This document shows, in pieces, positions 48,815 to 59,190 of a DNA stretch of 64,000 nt. Source of the DNA: Brassica napus (Eukaryota; Streptophyta; Magnoliopsida; Brassicales; Brassicaceae); NCBI RefSeq assembly GCF_020379485.1, contig NC_063452.1:57557338-57621337 (forward strand), given 5' to 3'. The notes under the pieces are model-generated. The model saw only the letters and a program-made list of their open reading frames with translations, did no database searches and was not told where the DNA came from. Within the stretch, counting starts at the first letter, position 1; each line of letters starts with the position of its first letter. The position numbers and the translations under genes were made by a program.

Positions 48815-51070
48815 TATGATTTTACGACGGTGTATCGTATCTTATTTATATGTTTGGGCCAATTTTGCGGTGTAAAAAACAGTCAAATAAATAATAAATT
48901 TACACATTTTTACCAAAAAAAAAGTACCAACTCTTCGTCAATGAATTTGTATTGACTATGCTAAATTAGATGTATTTTTAATTAATATTAATTTTCATTT
49001 AACCGACATTTATGTTTTTCGCAGAAATTAATTACGACGGTATACTTGGACCAATATTAGGGTGAGAAAACAGTCAAATAAATAATAAACTTACACATTT
49101 TTACCGAAAAAAGGTATGAATTCTTCGTCAATGAATTTGTATTGACTGAGCTAAATTAGATGTATTTTAATCAATATTAATTTTTACTTAATCGACATTT
49201 ATTTTATTCACAGAAATTAATTATGACGATGTATTTTATATGTTTGGACTAAATTGGCCCGAGAAAACACGGTCAAAAATATATTGAATTTACACACTTT
49301 TACCAAAAAAAAGTACGAACTCTTCGTCAATTCAAAAAAACATATGAATTTGTATTGACTGAGCTAAATTAGGTGTATTTTTTAATCAATATTAATTTTC
49401 ACTTAACCGGCATTTATTTTGCTCGCATAAATCAATTATGACGGTGTATCTTATATGTTAAGGCCAATATTGGGCAGAGAAAACACGGTCAAATAAATAC
49501 TGAACTTACATATTTTTACCAAAAAAAGGTACGAACTCTTCGTCAATCCAAAAAACATATAAATTTTTGTTGACTGAGCTAAATTAGGTGTATTTTTAAT
49601 CAATATTAATTTTCATTTAACCGACATTTATTTTGTTTACAGAAATCATTTTTGGGCCAATATTAGGCCCAAAAAACACGGTCAAATAAATATTGAACTT
49701 ACACATTTTTACCAAAAAAAAGATACGAAATCTTCGTCAATTCAAAAAAATATATGAATTTGTATTGACTGAGCTAAATTAGGTGTATTTTTTAATCAAT
49801 ATTAATTTTCACTTAACCGGCATTTATTTTGTTCGAATAAATCAATTATGACGGTGTATCTTATATGCTAAGGCCAATATTATGCCGAGAAAACACGGTC
49901 AAATAAATACTGAACTTACACATTTTTACCAAAAAAAATGGTACGAACTCTTCGTCAATCCAAAAAACATATAAATTTTTGTTGACTGAGCTAAATTAGG
50001 TGTATTTTTAATCAATATTAATTTTCACTTAACCGACATTTATTTTGTTTACAGAAATCATTTTTGGGCCAATATTAGGCCGGAAAAACACGGTCAAATA
50101 AATATTGAACTTACACATTTTTACCAAAAAAAGGTACGAAATAATCGTCAATTCAAAAAAACATATGAATTTGTATTGACTAAGCTAAATTAGGTGTATT
50201 TTTAATCAATGTTAATTTTTACTTTACCGACATTTATTTTGTTCGGATAAATCAATTATGACGGTTTATCTTATATGTTTGGGCTAATATTGGGCCGAGA
50301 AAACACGGTCAAATAAATAGTGAACTTACACACTTTTACCAAAAAAAAGGTATGGACTCTTCGTCAATCCAAAAAACGTATAATTTTTTGTTGACAGAGC
50401 TAAATTAGGTGTATTTTTAATCAATATTAATTTTCACTTAACCGACATTTATTTTGTTAACATAAATCAATTATGACGGGGTATCTTATATGTTTGGACC
50501 AATATTATGCCGAGAAAACACAGTCAAATAAATACTGAACTTATACACTTTTACCAAAAAAGGTACGAACTCTTCGTCAATCCAAAAAACATATGAATTT
50601 GTGTTGCATGAGCTAAATTTGGTGTGTTTTTAATTAATATTAATTTTCACTTAACCGACATTTATTTTTTTCACAGAAATCAAGTATGACGGTGTATCTT
50701 ATATGTTTGGACCAATATTGGGCCGAGAAAACGGTCAAATAAATACTGAACTTACATTCTTTTACCAAAAAAATGTACAAACTCTTCGTCAATCCAAAAA
50801 AAATATGAATTTGTGTTGACTAAGCTAAATTAAGTGTATTTTAATCAATATTAATTTTCACTTAACAGACATTTATTTTGTTCACATAAATCAATTATGA
50901 CGGTTTATCTTATATGTTTGGACCAATATTGGGCCGAGAAAACGGTCAAATAAATACTGAACTTACACACTTCTACCCAAAAAAAGGTATGAACTCTTCA
51001 TCAATTAAAAAAAGGTATGAACTCTTTAGTCAATATTAATTTTCACTTAACCGACATTTATTTTGTTGAT
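48815..51070. repeat. Tandem array of ~190-220-bp units upstream of the RING gene
   Basis: Eleven diverged units, recognised by the recurring CTCTTCGTCAAT landmark (near 48932, 49125, 49320, 49537, 49730, 49949, 50142, 50357, 50570, 50783, 50994). Each contains, with variation, GGTCAAATAAAT, TTACACATTTTTACCAAAAA, TTGACTGAGCTAAATTAGG, TCAATATTAATTTTCACTTA and ACCGACATTTATTTTG. In the centre, spacing alternates about 193 and 215 bp, and every second unit is most alike (about 412-bp higher-order period). The short form lacks the ATTATGACGGTGTATCTTAT segment. Non-coding. Confidence 0.92.
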
Positions 51071-51233
51071 AGAAATAAAACGATGTCGTTTTACTAAAAT
51101 ATTAAAAAAACTAACAAAATTCACTATAAAATAGTGAGCTTACGTTTTTTTACTAAAAAACGTGAATGTTTCACTGATCCAAAAGATATAACTTGTTTTC
51201 AGTTCGGATTTTGGATTCTTGGTTTATATATAA
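51071..51233 (+). repeat. Left arm end of the inverted repeat
   Basis: Contains AAAACGATGTCGTTTTACTA, AACTAACAAAATTCACTATA and CACTGATCCAAAAGATATA. The same motifs occur in inverted order and orientation at about 52475-52600. Confidence 0.75.
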
Positions 51234-52462
51234 CTAGTATCACCCGCCGTGCTAATGCACGGATCAATTTTACAAACTTTTAATTTTTTTTGAACATGTT
51301 ACTGACTTTAATTTTTTTTTGAACATGTTATAATCTTCAATAAGAATTCAGAACTAAATTATTTTATGTCAAAATCATTTCTGAACCTGAATAACAATGG
51401 TGCCTTCAAATTTAAAGAGAGAGGTTGAAAATAGGAGGGCTTAAACAATAATTTTGATATTAAATGGTTTACATGTTTGCCATATTTTTCAATATTATTG
51501 AGATTAAAATTTTGAATTTTTTTTAAAGTAAAAATTTTGATTTTTAATCTTACTTATTTTAGTTTTTATCCACATTGCCTATTTTTTTCTAAGATTAAAA
51601 TTTACAAATCTACCTTGTTTTATAAAAAACGTTTTCTTGAATTATTATTTAAAGGGTTTGGGAAAAGTGTTTATCTAAAACATTAATTATTTTCTGTTTT
51701 TAGATAGTTATCACAACAACATAGGAAAATTGTAAAAGAAAACTTATGAAATTTCAAAAAAAAAAAAAAATTTATTTTTTTCAAAATTAATTACAGAAAA
51801 TGATTAGAAAATTAACTTTAAGAAATTGCAAAGACTAAAAAAAAGGTAAAGAAGGTTATTGTTTACCTAAATTTTGAATGGTCAAGCCTTCTGCATCCTT
51901 CACCAACTCAGAACATTTCTCTTCATTTCTTCAACAATACAAAGATTGATGCTCAATCTTTTACACAGATTGCAACATAAGTTTAATATAAGCAGGTTAT
52001 GAAACTTAGTGAGAAATCCTTCATACAAAAATAATCCATGCGATGAATGATAAAAAAAATCAAATTAATGTAGAAAGAAAGAAAATATGAAGATGCCCGT
52101 CAGAACGATGACCGGTTTGTAGAAAATTTTATTTGTTGAAATGATTTTATAGTTCGGTGCACAAAAAAGATGATTTTGAAGTTTATTCAGATTAGCCTAA
52201 TCAGTTTACTTGAAAAAAAAAGGGATCATGGCTATAATTGAGGAATACGGTTTAGATATATGCAACTTTTTGTTCTTTCTTTACTCGATACATACAGCTT
52301 TATTTTTCATCTATACTCGACACATGCAGCTTTATTTTTCATCTAAGGAAAATATAATTGTATCAATAATACATTTAATTTTGCTTTTAAAATTAATTTG
52401 AAGCAAAAATCATATGTCAGAATTTGATTGGTCATGTGACTTGTGATTTAGTATATAAGAGA
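51234..52462 (-). mobile_element. Non-autonomous Helitron near the centre of the inverted repeat
   Basis: On the minus strand it starts TCTCTTATATACTAAATCAC (52462) after host A and ends with hairpin CCGTGCATTAGCACGG and TGATACTAG (51234) before host T. These are correct Helitron boundaries at an AT target. 1229 bp, AT-rich, without Rep/helicase. Removing it brings the two repeat arms to within about 60 bp of each other. Confidence 0.85.
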
Positions 52463-52474
52463 TTTGTCTTGGCC

Positions 52475-52775
52475 AAAATAAATTTATATTTTTGGATCAA
52501 TGGAATTTTATGCTTTTTAGTAAAAATGTGTAATTTTAATATTTTCATGGTGAATTTTATTAGTTTTTTTTTCAGTTTAGCAAAATAACGCCGTTTTGAT
52601 TTCCGTTGGCTAAATGAAATTTAATGTTGACTAAAATAGTATCTAATTTGGCTCAGTCAACGCAGTTCCATATGTTTTTTTTTTTGGATTAACGTAGAGT
52701 TCATGTATTTTTTCTTTGACAAAAATATGTAAGTTCAATATTTATTTGAGTTTTTTCTCATATTAGGCCATGTAA
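52475..52775 (-). repeat. Right (inverted) arm of the foldback repeat
   Basis: The complement reads TGGCCTAATATGAGAAAAAA, CTCAAATAAATATTGAACTT, TTGACTGAGCCAAATTAGA and AAAACGGCGTTATTTTGCTA: one unit of the upstream array plus the arm end, in inverted orientation. Only one unit is present here against eleven on the left. Confidence 0.75.
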
Positions 52776-53111
52776 TAGCTGCAGCAATTAAACAGGTTCG
52801 GACATTAAAAAATGTCTAACGCAGTTGCCGGGTTTCGAACATAAATCACCTAGTTGACCGATGGGAATATTTATTTATTTGTTGCGCACGATCTGATACT
52901 CTGATAGTAGCCGAGACTGTCTCTGTTCGGATTCAGTGGTTTAAAGATAGTATGAGACTACTAAATAAGATTAAAAAATCGATATTTAAAAGTTCAATAT
53001 GTGTGCTTTGAACAAAAACGCAGAACATGATGAATAGTGTTTCAAATGAAAAAAAAAAGAAGCAAATCTTTTGCAGTTCAAAATCTAAAATTTCTGTGTA
53101 AACATTAACCT
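52776..53111. other. Intergenic, 3' side of TRM1
   Basis: No gene recognised; probably includes the TRM1 3' UTR adjacent to 53111. Confidence 0.5.
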
Positions 53112-55916
53112 CTATGATGACGAGGCAATAACCTCTGTAATCTTCTGGCGTTTCATCTCTGGCTCATCCTCAACGACATCTTCTTTCTCCTCTTCTTCTT
53201 CTTCTTCAGCTCCTGCTGCTTCCTTGTGGCCATTGAGATGACCGTTCACAGCTTCATGACCAATAAGCGACACGTGTTTGCTTGTGATTTGACGACCAGC
53301 CCTCACCTTTGGTCCCCAATGCTTCTCTGGATTCGGCAGAAACCTCGCTACTTTCTTCACCTGTGCTTTGCTTAGTGAACCAACGTGGCGCGAAAAGTCA
53401 GCCTGCCCAAAAGAAAAACATTGTTTTAAGATTATAATTTAATCGAGCATTATAACAATGGCAAAACGAAAGAAGAACCTGATGAGACGGTTCTTTAGAC
53501 AGAATCACACTCCCAGGATGGTCAGGTGACTGCGCCTTCACAGGATGATTCTTCACCTATAAAACCAAAACAGTTTTAATCAGTATCACTGGCCAAGAAC
53601 ACAGTTAAAAAGCTTAGTTTTACCCAGCAACGCATGATGTCCCAGATAATCTCCATAGGAGCATCAGTTTTAATCCCGAGAGGGTTCACATGTGACCCGG
53701 AGACACGGTACTTCGCATTGATCACCGCTGATCTAAACATAGCAGCTGAAGGCGAAGTACATTTCAGCGTTGCAGCGAGATTGTGAAGGCTCAAAAAGAG
53801 CGGAACATCTGGCAGTTCCTCTGAGATTGTGGTAAGCATAGAGCATATTTTGTCGTAAGCAGGATATCTATCTTTCATGGACTTAACACCGTTCAGTATC
53901 GAAGTCACCCATTCTTGATCATGCATTGGAGCAGACCATATCGGCCCACCCATGTTGTATTTCTTCCCACAGTGAGTGCAGTCCTGAGGAACAACGGGAC
54001 CAAGTCCTGCTTGATACCTCACACTGTTATGCTGCAACAAAAAGAGGATTATAAATAAAGTCGAGTTTCAGAAACTAAGTACGCAAAAGAGACAGACATG
54101 AAACCTTAGGGAGAGATCTTCCAACGGATTGAAGATGAAAGGAGTCACAACCAATGCATTGATAGACGTAAGAGAGCTTTAGTGGAGTGTTCTTCATTGC
54201 ACTCGCCGAACTGCATTTTATAAAAGGTTAAAATCTTTTGCTTGTTTCTAGCTGAGGGAAGTGTTTGTTGAGAAGAGAGACTTACGTGTAGATACGGACG
54301 AAAACACGGGCGTAGAAATCAATTTGGACTGATAGCACAGGAACGATATACCGCTTGTAGCGGTTAGCATGGCTCTGCCAATCAAACAATATACTAAAGT
54401 CAATAGATCGAAAATAAGGAGCTTTTAGAGAAGAAATAGTAAAACAATTACCTCAATGCTAGCGAGGAGGATCCGCAAGGCCATCTCGTGACAATATTTG
54501 CCTTTCAGTGGATAGGAACCATATCTAATAATGGACATGTTTAAGAAATTAAAGACAAAATCATATAGTATTTGTCTTGAGAATAAGGTAATATATACTT
54601 ACTTGGAATAGCAAACCTCACCATTAGCACCACACAACACTGCCATGTCAGTTGCTGTACACATGAGCAACCCACCATCGGCAACTGATTGAACAGCTGA
54701 ATCAAGGAAGATAGACGGCGCACCATATGGATCAAGATCAACCTAAGACATCAATTAACCAAAAAATTAACACAATAAGACAGTCAATTAGATGAAGAAA
54801 CTTTCAGTTTTTCTTTTTACTAAATGAGCAAAAGAAAATTGGAGGCATACCACATCAAATTCTTTTGGGTTGGTGAGCATATGGACACGAGCATCAGTGA
54901 GATGTGACTCGACCTTTGAAGTAGACATCAAGCCATTGAACTTTATGTTTCTCTGGCAAGCTTCAACCGATGCTTTTATAGAAAAAAAAAAGGATAATAC
55001 TTTATTATTCTGAGAAATTAAAATAAAAGTTTTAAAACGTCTTCACAAGCACAGATGTTGGGAGAAAACAAGTACCTGGGTCATTATCTAAAGCCACAAC
55101 TTGACCAATTCCTTCAACTTCACGAGCGTATCTCAAAGCCCGCAACCCGGAAGCTGACAGAGCCTACAATGTTAAGACCGTTATCTAACAGGAAAGCACA
55201 ACTAAACAAAGTACAGTTATTACAATCATAAAGGAAAGAAAAGAGGTAGTACACCTCAAGGACTCTTGGCGGCTTGAGTTCCCTTCGGGCCGGTTCATAC
55301 GTGGTCTTGGCAGCTTCCTTCGATCCATCCTTAGATGATGCCTCATGTTCTTCTCCGTTAGTTTTACCATTATCCTCACCGTTTTCAGTAGGAGCTCCTT
55401 CCTTGGAAACTTCAGAGACATCCTTTTCAACCACTTTACCAGAAGATCTAGCTCTTTTGGATAACATCGCATCATGCTCTTGCTTGCGTTTGGATATAAA
55501 CGCCCTCAGGACAGCAATGGACATGTCCCTATTATTCACCTAACCATAACACCACAATCAATAAGTCCACCTCACAAAAAAAAAATATTCCTTTTAGTTT
55601 CTCCCAAACACAACGATGAAACTAACACATAACATGCTAACTACTTAGTAACAATTAGAAGCAAAAGCACTAAACTTGCAATCTCAAACGAAAGAAAAGC
55701 CCCAAAAGCTAATAACTTGATCAATCCTGAGATTGCCCTTGATTCAATCCAATCAATTATCATTGCAGAAAATTAAAACCAATTAGAAACAGAGGAAGAA
55801 GGCAAAGAACATGAAACCTGAGCTTTGTTGAAGAAGACTTTGTTCTTCTTGTGCATTAGAACCTCAGCTTCTCCTTCCTTGATAACTGTATAATCATTTA
55901 GATCTGTTGTCTCCAT
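53112..55916 (-). CDS. TRM1: tRNA (guanine26-N2)-dimethyltransferase TRM1
   Basis: Eleven exons with GT/AG borders: 55916-55818, 55539-55255, 55163-55076, 54972-54851, 54742-54603, 54524-54452, 54374-54286, 54210-54105, 54031-53624, 53556-53479, 53402-53112; together 592 aa, the length expected for plant TRM1. N-terminus [21 protein letters not shown]-adenosylmethionine-binding sequence [15 protein letters not shown] and acidic VALDNDP, catalytic-region [14 protein letters not shown], cysteine pair [13 protein letters not shown] in the C-terminal domain, and an acidic tail with a basic MKRQK patch that may be a nuclear signal. A plant-specific polar insert (about residues 56-115) separates the N-terminal motif from the fold. 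It dimethylates G26 of many tRNAs in nucleus, cytosol or organelles. The frame remains open upstream of the chosen ATG but I found no in-frame ATG there. Placement matches AT5G15810. Confidence 0.93.
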
Positions 55917-56279
55917 TGCTGATCTCAGACTCTTCTCTTTAGGGACAGAGGATTCAGGAACTGAATTAGCAACGCGAATCTGTAATAACCCGAACGGCGA
56001 ATCAAAAATGTTGAAGAGATGTCGACAACACTTGCCGGCTTGTCTGAATGAGGATAGACGAAACGCTATCGCTTCTTCTTTCGGTTGCAGTTTCAGAGAG
56101 AGAGTGAGAGAGTGACGGAGTAAACAACCAAAGTTTTTAAACCCTACAAGGCCATAGGAGATTTTGCGATTTTCCTTTAATTTTTTTTGTTGGGATGAAA
56201 TTGATTATATCGAAACGTACGGGGTGCAAATAAAAATAGTTAGAAAATAAAGGAATCAATACAAAAAAGGAAAATATAA

Positions 56280-56353
56280 TGGCCTAAACAGGGAACGAAC
56301 CTGTGACCTTCGCGTTATTAGCACGACGCTCTAACCAACTGAGCTAATAGGCC
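56280..56353 (-). tRNA. tRNA-Ile(AAT), probably defective copy
   Basis: 74 nt, cloverleaf with anticodon loop CTAATAA. Compared with its two neighbours it has T instead of A in the T loop (TTCGTTC rather than TTCGATC), replacing the near-universal A58. It also has a T-T mismatch at the base of the acceptor stem (GGCCTAT against TTAGGCC). Likely unstable or silent. Confidence 0.85.
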
Positions 56354-56424
56354 ACTTGTGTTGACAAAAATAAAACAATAAAATTTAAAGGAGAGGACAA
56401 ATAACATAAAGATAATAAAAGAAG

Positions 56425-56498
56425 TGGCCTATACAGGGATCGAACCTGTGACCTTCGCGTTATTAGCACGACGCTCTAACCAACTGAGCTAATAGGCC
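56425..56498 (-). tRNA. tRNA-Ile(AAT)
   Basis: 74 nt. Acceptor stem GGCCTAT/ATAGGCC perfect, A-box-like TAGCTCAGTTGG, anticodon loop CTAATAA (anticodon AAT, read after inosine modification), T loop TTCGATC with A58, discriminator A. Middle one of three in tandem; spacers between the genes are similar, so the unit arose by tandem duplication. Confidence 0.96.
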
Positions 56499-56581
56499 AC
56501 TTGTAGTAAACGGTGTTGACAAACAAAACTAAAGGAACAAAATTTAAAAAGAGGACAAATAACATAAAGATAAAAATAAAG

Positions 56582-56655
56582 TGGCCTATACAGGGATCGA
56601 ACCTGTGACCTTCGCGTTATTAGCACGACGCTCTAACCAACTGAGCTAATAGGCC
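56582..56655 (-). tRNA. tRNA-Ile(AAT)
   Basis: Identical in sequence to the gene at 56425-56498. Lies about 125 bp upstream of the zinc-finger protein gene start, divergently oriented. Confidence 0.96.
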
Positions 56656-56781
56656 AGCTTGCTAAATTCTATGCTACAAACTATTTATAAGAGCTTTTCG
56701 ACTTCAGGATATCATTATCAAGGTACGGATGAGAGAAGAGAAGAGGTGAGGAAAGGGAAGAAGAAGAGAGAGAGAGAGAGA

Positions 56782-57764
56782 ATGCAGAGCTTAACATCAA
56801 ACGAAGTTGCGGGCTTCGCAGTAGGGGCTCTGCTTCTCGGCGCCACCATCGCTGCTCCAAAAGTTGATGCTTTCATTGCCGCTGCTCAGAGAAGGTAACA
56901 AGTATCATTATCTCATTTCCTCAATCAATTCATGTTCTGTGTGATTAGCCATGTCATAAAGTATCAGACTTTGGATGTGAATTGTTTTGCTTGTTATGTC
57001 TTATTGACGTATGAGATGATGTAGACGAATCGATGATGCTTGTAGTAACTGCGTATAGTGGGGTTTTGATTGTTTTTTTATTTTATTTTCTCAGTTTGCT
57101 GAACATGTGAAAATGGTAAAACTTTAGGAGTTTCTTTGTGATAAATTGTTTGATATCTACCAAAAGGATAGATTCCGACATCAAAAAGCCTCTGTTGGGT
57201 TATGTCTTTTGTCTTTCACTTTCTTCCAAGTTCTCTCCACTGTTAAAAAGTAATAATTTTCTTGAAATTCTGCAGTCCTCACTGAAAAAGTTTTGAAATC
57301 TTCAGGTATTGAATGATAGCTTCATGTTCAAAGGATTAAACTGTTATGATTATGAGTTTATGATTATAGATTCTGAAAAGAAAAGAAAAATAAACTGACT
57401 TTTGTAATGGAGAGAGACTGTGTAGGCATTGGTGGTCTTATAACTGAATTCTCCAAGAAATGTGATATAGGCTGCAACTGTCCTATAGCTGAATGAAACT
57501 AGACTTGTTCTTGAATCTATTATCCATACAATCCTATGTTTCTGAAAAGAAAAAAACAACTTTTGCAGGTCTCTTGGGATGTGCACGAAGTGTGGAGATG
57601 TAAAGAATGTAGCCTGTGGTCGCTGCAAAGGGACAGGGACGATCAAGTCAGGAGGTATCTTTGGATTCGGTGAGCCAGACCCATCATCAAACGCCAGATC
57701 AGCCACTTGCGATAATTGCAAAGGCAGAGGTTGTTTCCCTTGCCCTGAGTGCTCAAAGTCTTGA
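56782..57764 (+). CDS. Small DnaJ-type (CxxCxGxG) zinc-finger protein
   Basis: Exons 56782-56894 and 57569-57764 (donor AGGTAACA, acceptor TTTTGCAG) give 102 aa; the splice falls inside an Arg codon. The N-terminus has a hydrophobic segment (residues about 10-26, AGFAVGALLLGATIAA) that may anchor it in a membrane or act in organelle targeting. Four CxxC pairs follow: C43/C46, C54/C57 (CGRCKGTG), C85/C88 (CDNCKGRG) and C96/C99. This resembles the cysteine-rich zinc region of DnaJ without a J domain, as in small plant thiol or assembly factors. A GA-rich leader lies just before the ATG. I recall a hypothetical gene (AT5G15802) at this place in Arabidopsis; no function is established. Confidence 0.85.
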
Positions 57765-58570
57765 CACCTTTTTTGGTTATTCAATAGATTGCCTCAAGAC
57801 TTCAAAAAAAAAAACTACTTGTTTCTTTTTCGTGACCTTGTGATATATATGTAATCAGTCCACTGGTAATGTTGATGTTGAAACATGTCTTTAGTCTAAA
57901 TTCGTTTGAAAAGTATGTTATTCCAGTTTCTTTATCAGATTGGCAGTTTGATCAGCTGAACCGGATGTTGGTGTATTATTGATTTTGTTACTCTTAACCG
58001 GGTCTTGTAGTCCCTAAACCGGATAAATCCATTAATCATGAGCTCCTCTTCTCCTATCCTTCTGTAAGCAACAGTAGCTAGGTGCATATTAGGATTAGTG
58101 ACTTCTTTTTCTTTAACCAAAAAAAAAACTCAAACCAACATTTGAAGACGAAGAAAGATGATTGGTTGAAAACTACTAATAAATTGAAATTTTTACACTT
58201 AGACGTACTTTTTCCTTCTTCCATGACATATTTCTCTCATGTCCGGTACTTTATTAGATTCAAATGATTCAACTAACCCAAAAATACAAACTAGTTTAGT
58301 TACTTTTTTAACTCATATTTCCTTTTATTTTATTTCTTTTACTTATCTCCACCATAACCCACTGGTTCATCTCTCTCCTCTTCAGAACCCTAATGTGCTT
58401 CCACCGCAACTCAAGAATTAAATCTTCTCCATCGTCTAGTTAATCTCAGATCTGTGATTTCTTCCTTTTCTCGTTGCGGGACATGTAACGTCGAAGCATC
58501 TTTCCTCCGTCTAGATGAAGCCACAAATCGCGCGCCCTTAATTTGCTTCAATCTTCAAGAACCACCGCCG
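57765..58570. other. Intergenic, no gene seen
   Basis: The 3' UTR of the zinc-finger gene, then AT-rich sequence and a CT-rich stretch. Short open frames only. Confidence 0.5.
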
Positions 58571-58578
58571 TTAAGATA

Positions 58579-58990
58579 TCATCTTAAGGCTACACTCCCC
58601 ACCTTCCCGCCGTAACACAAGTCCTTCATGACGTTTTGCTCCAACTCACTCAATGTAATGCCATCACGGAACGAGACCATGCGAGACATCTGTGTTTTGT
58701 CTACCACAAAATTCCAGTTTCTTTCGTCTCGACAGATCCATTCACCTGCCATGGCCATACAATGCTCGTCCATCTCTTGACCACAAGTAATTAACCATAC
58801 AATGCTTGTCCATCTCTTGACCACAAGAAACTTGCGAGACATCTGCGTTTGCGTTTTGTCTACGATAAAATCCCAGTTTCCTTCGTCTCGACAGACTCAT
58901 TCACCTGCCATGACCATACAATGCTCGTCCATCTCTTGACCACAAGTAATCAACCATAAAATGATTGTCCATTTCTTGACCACACGAAAC
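58579..58990 (-). pseudogene. MuDR-like transposase N-terminal fragment with internal duplication
   Basis: The minus strand reads GEWICRDERNWNFVVDKTQM then SRMVSFRDGITLSELEQNV, the opening typical of plant MuDR-type transposases. A segment of about 155 bp is directly repeated (58670-58830 and 58831-58990): CGAGACATCTG..., TTCGTCTCGACAG and CATTCACCTGCCATG recur. Within it CCATACAATGCTCGTCCATC is repeated again. Only the first 40 or so residues of the family are present; no DDE core. Remnant of a MULE. Confidence 0.6.
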
Positions 58991-59190
58991 TAACGACTCG
59001 TTACTCCCTCACTTTAACATTAACTAGAAAGAAAATCTTTATCTGGGAGAAAGGACATTTTAGGGAGAGAAAAAACAAAAACAAATCCAATAGTACACCT
59101 CAAGTATAAAGTGCTTAAAAATGTAAAGGACCAACACAAAGTATCCTTCTACGCAACTCTCTCTGATAAATTTGATCAAACGTGTGAAAG

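Noticed and set aside
48815..51070. CRISPR array
   Set aside because: Units are about 200 bp, diverged along their length, without short conserved repeats and unique spacers, and the genome is a plant's.
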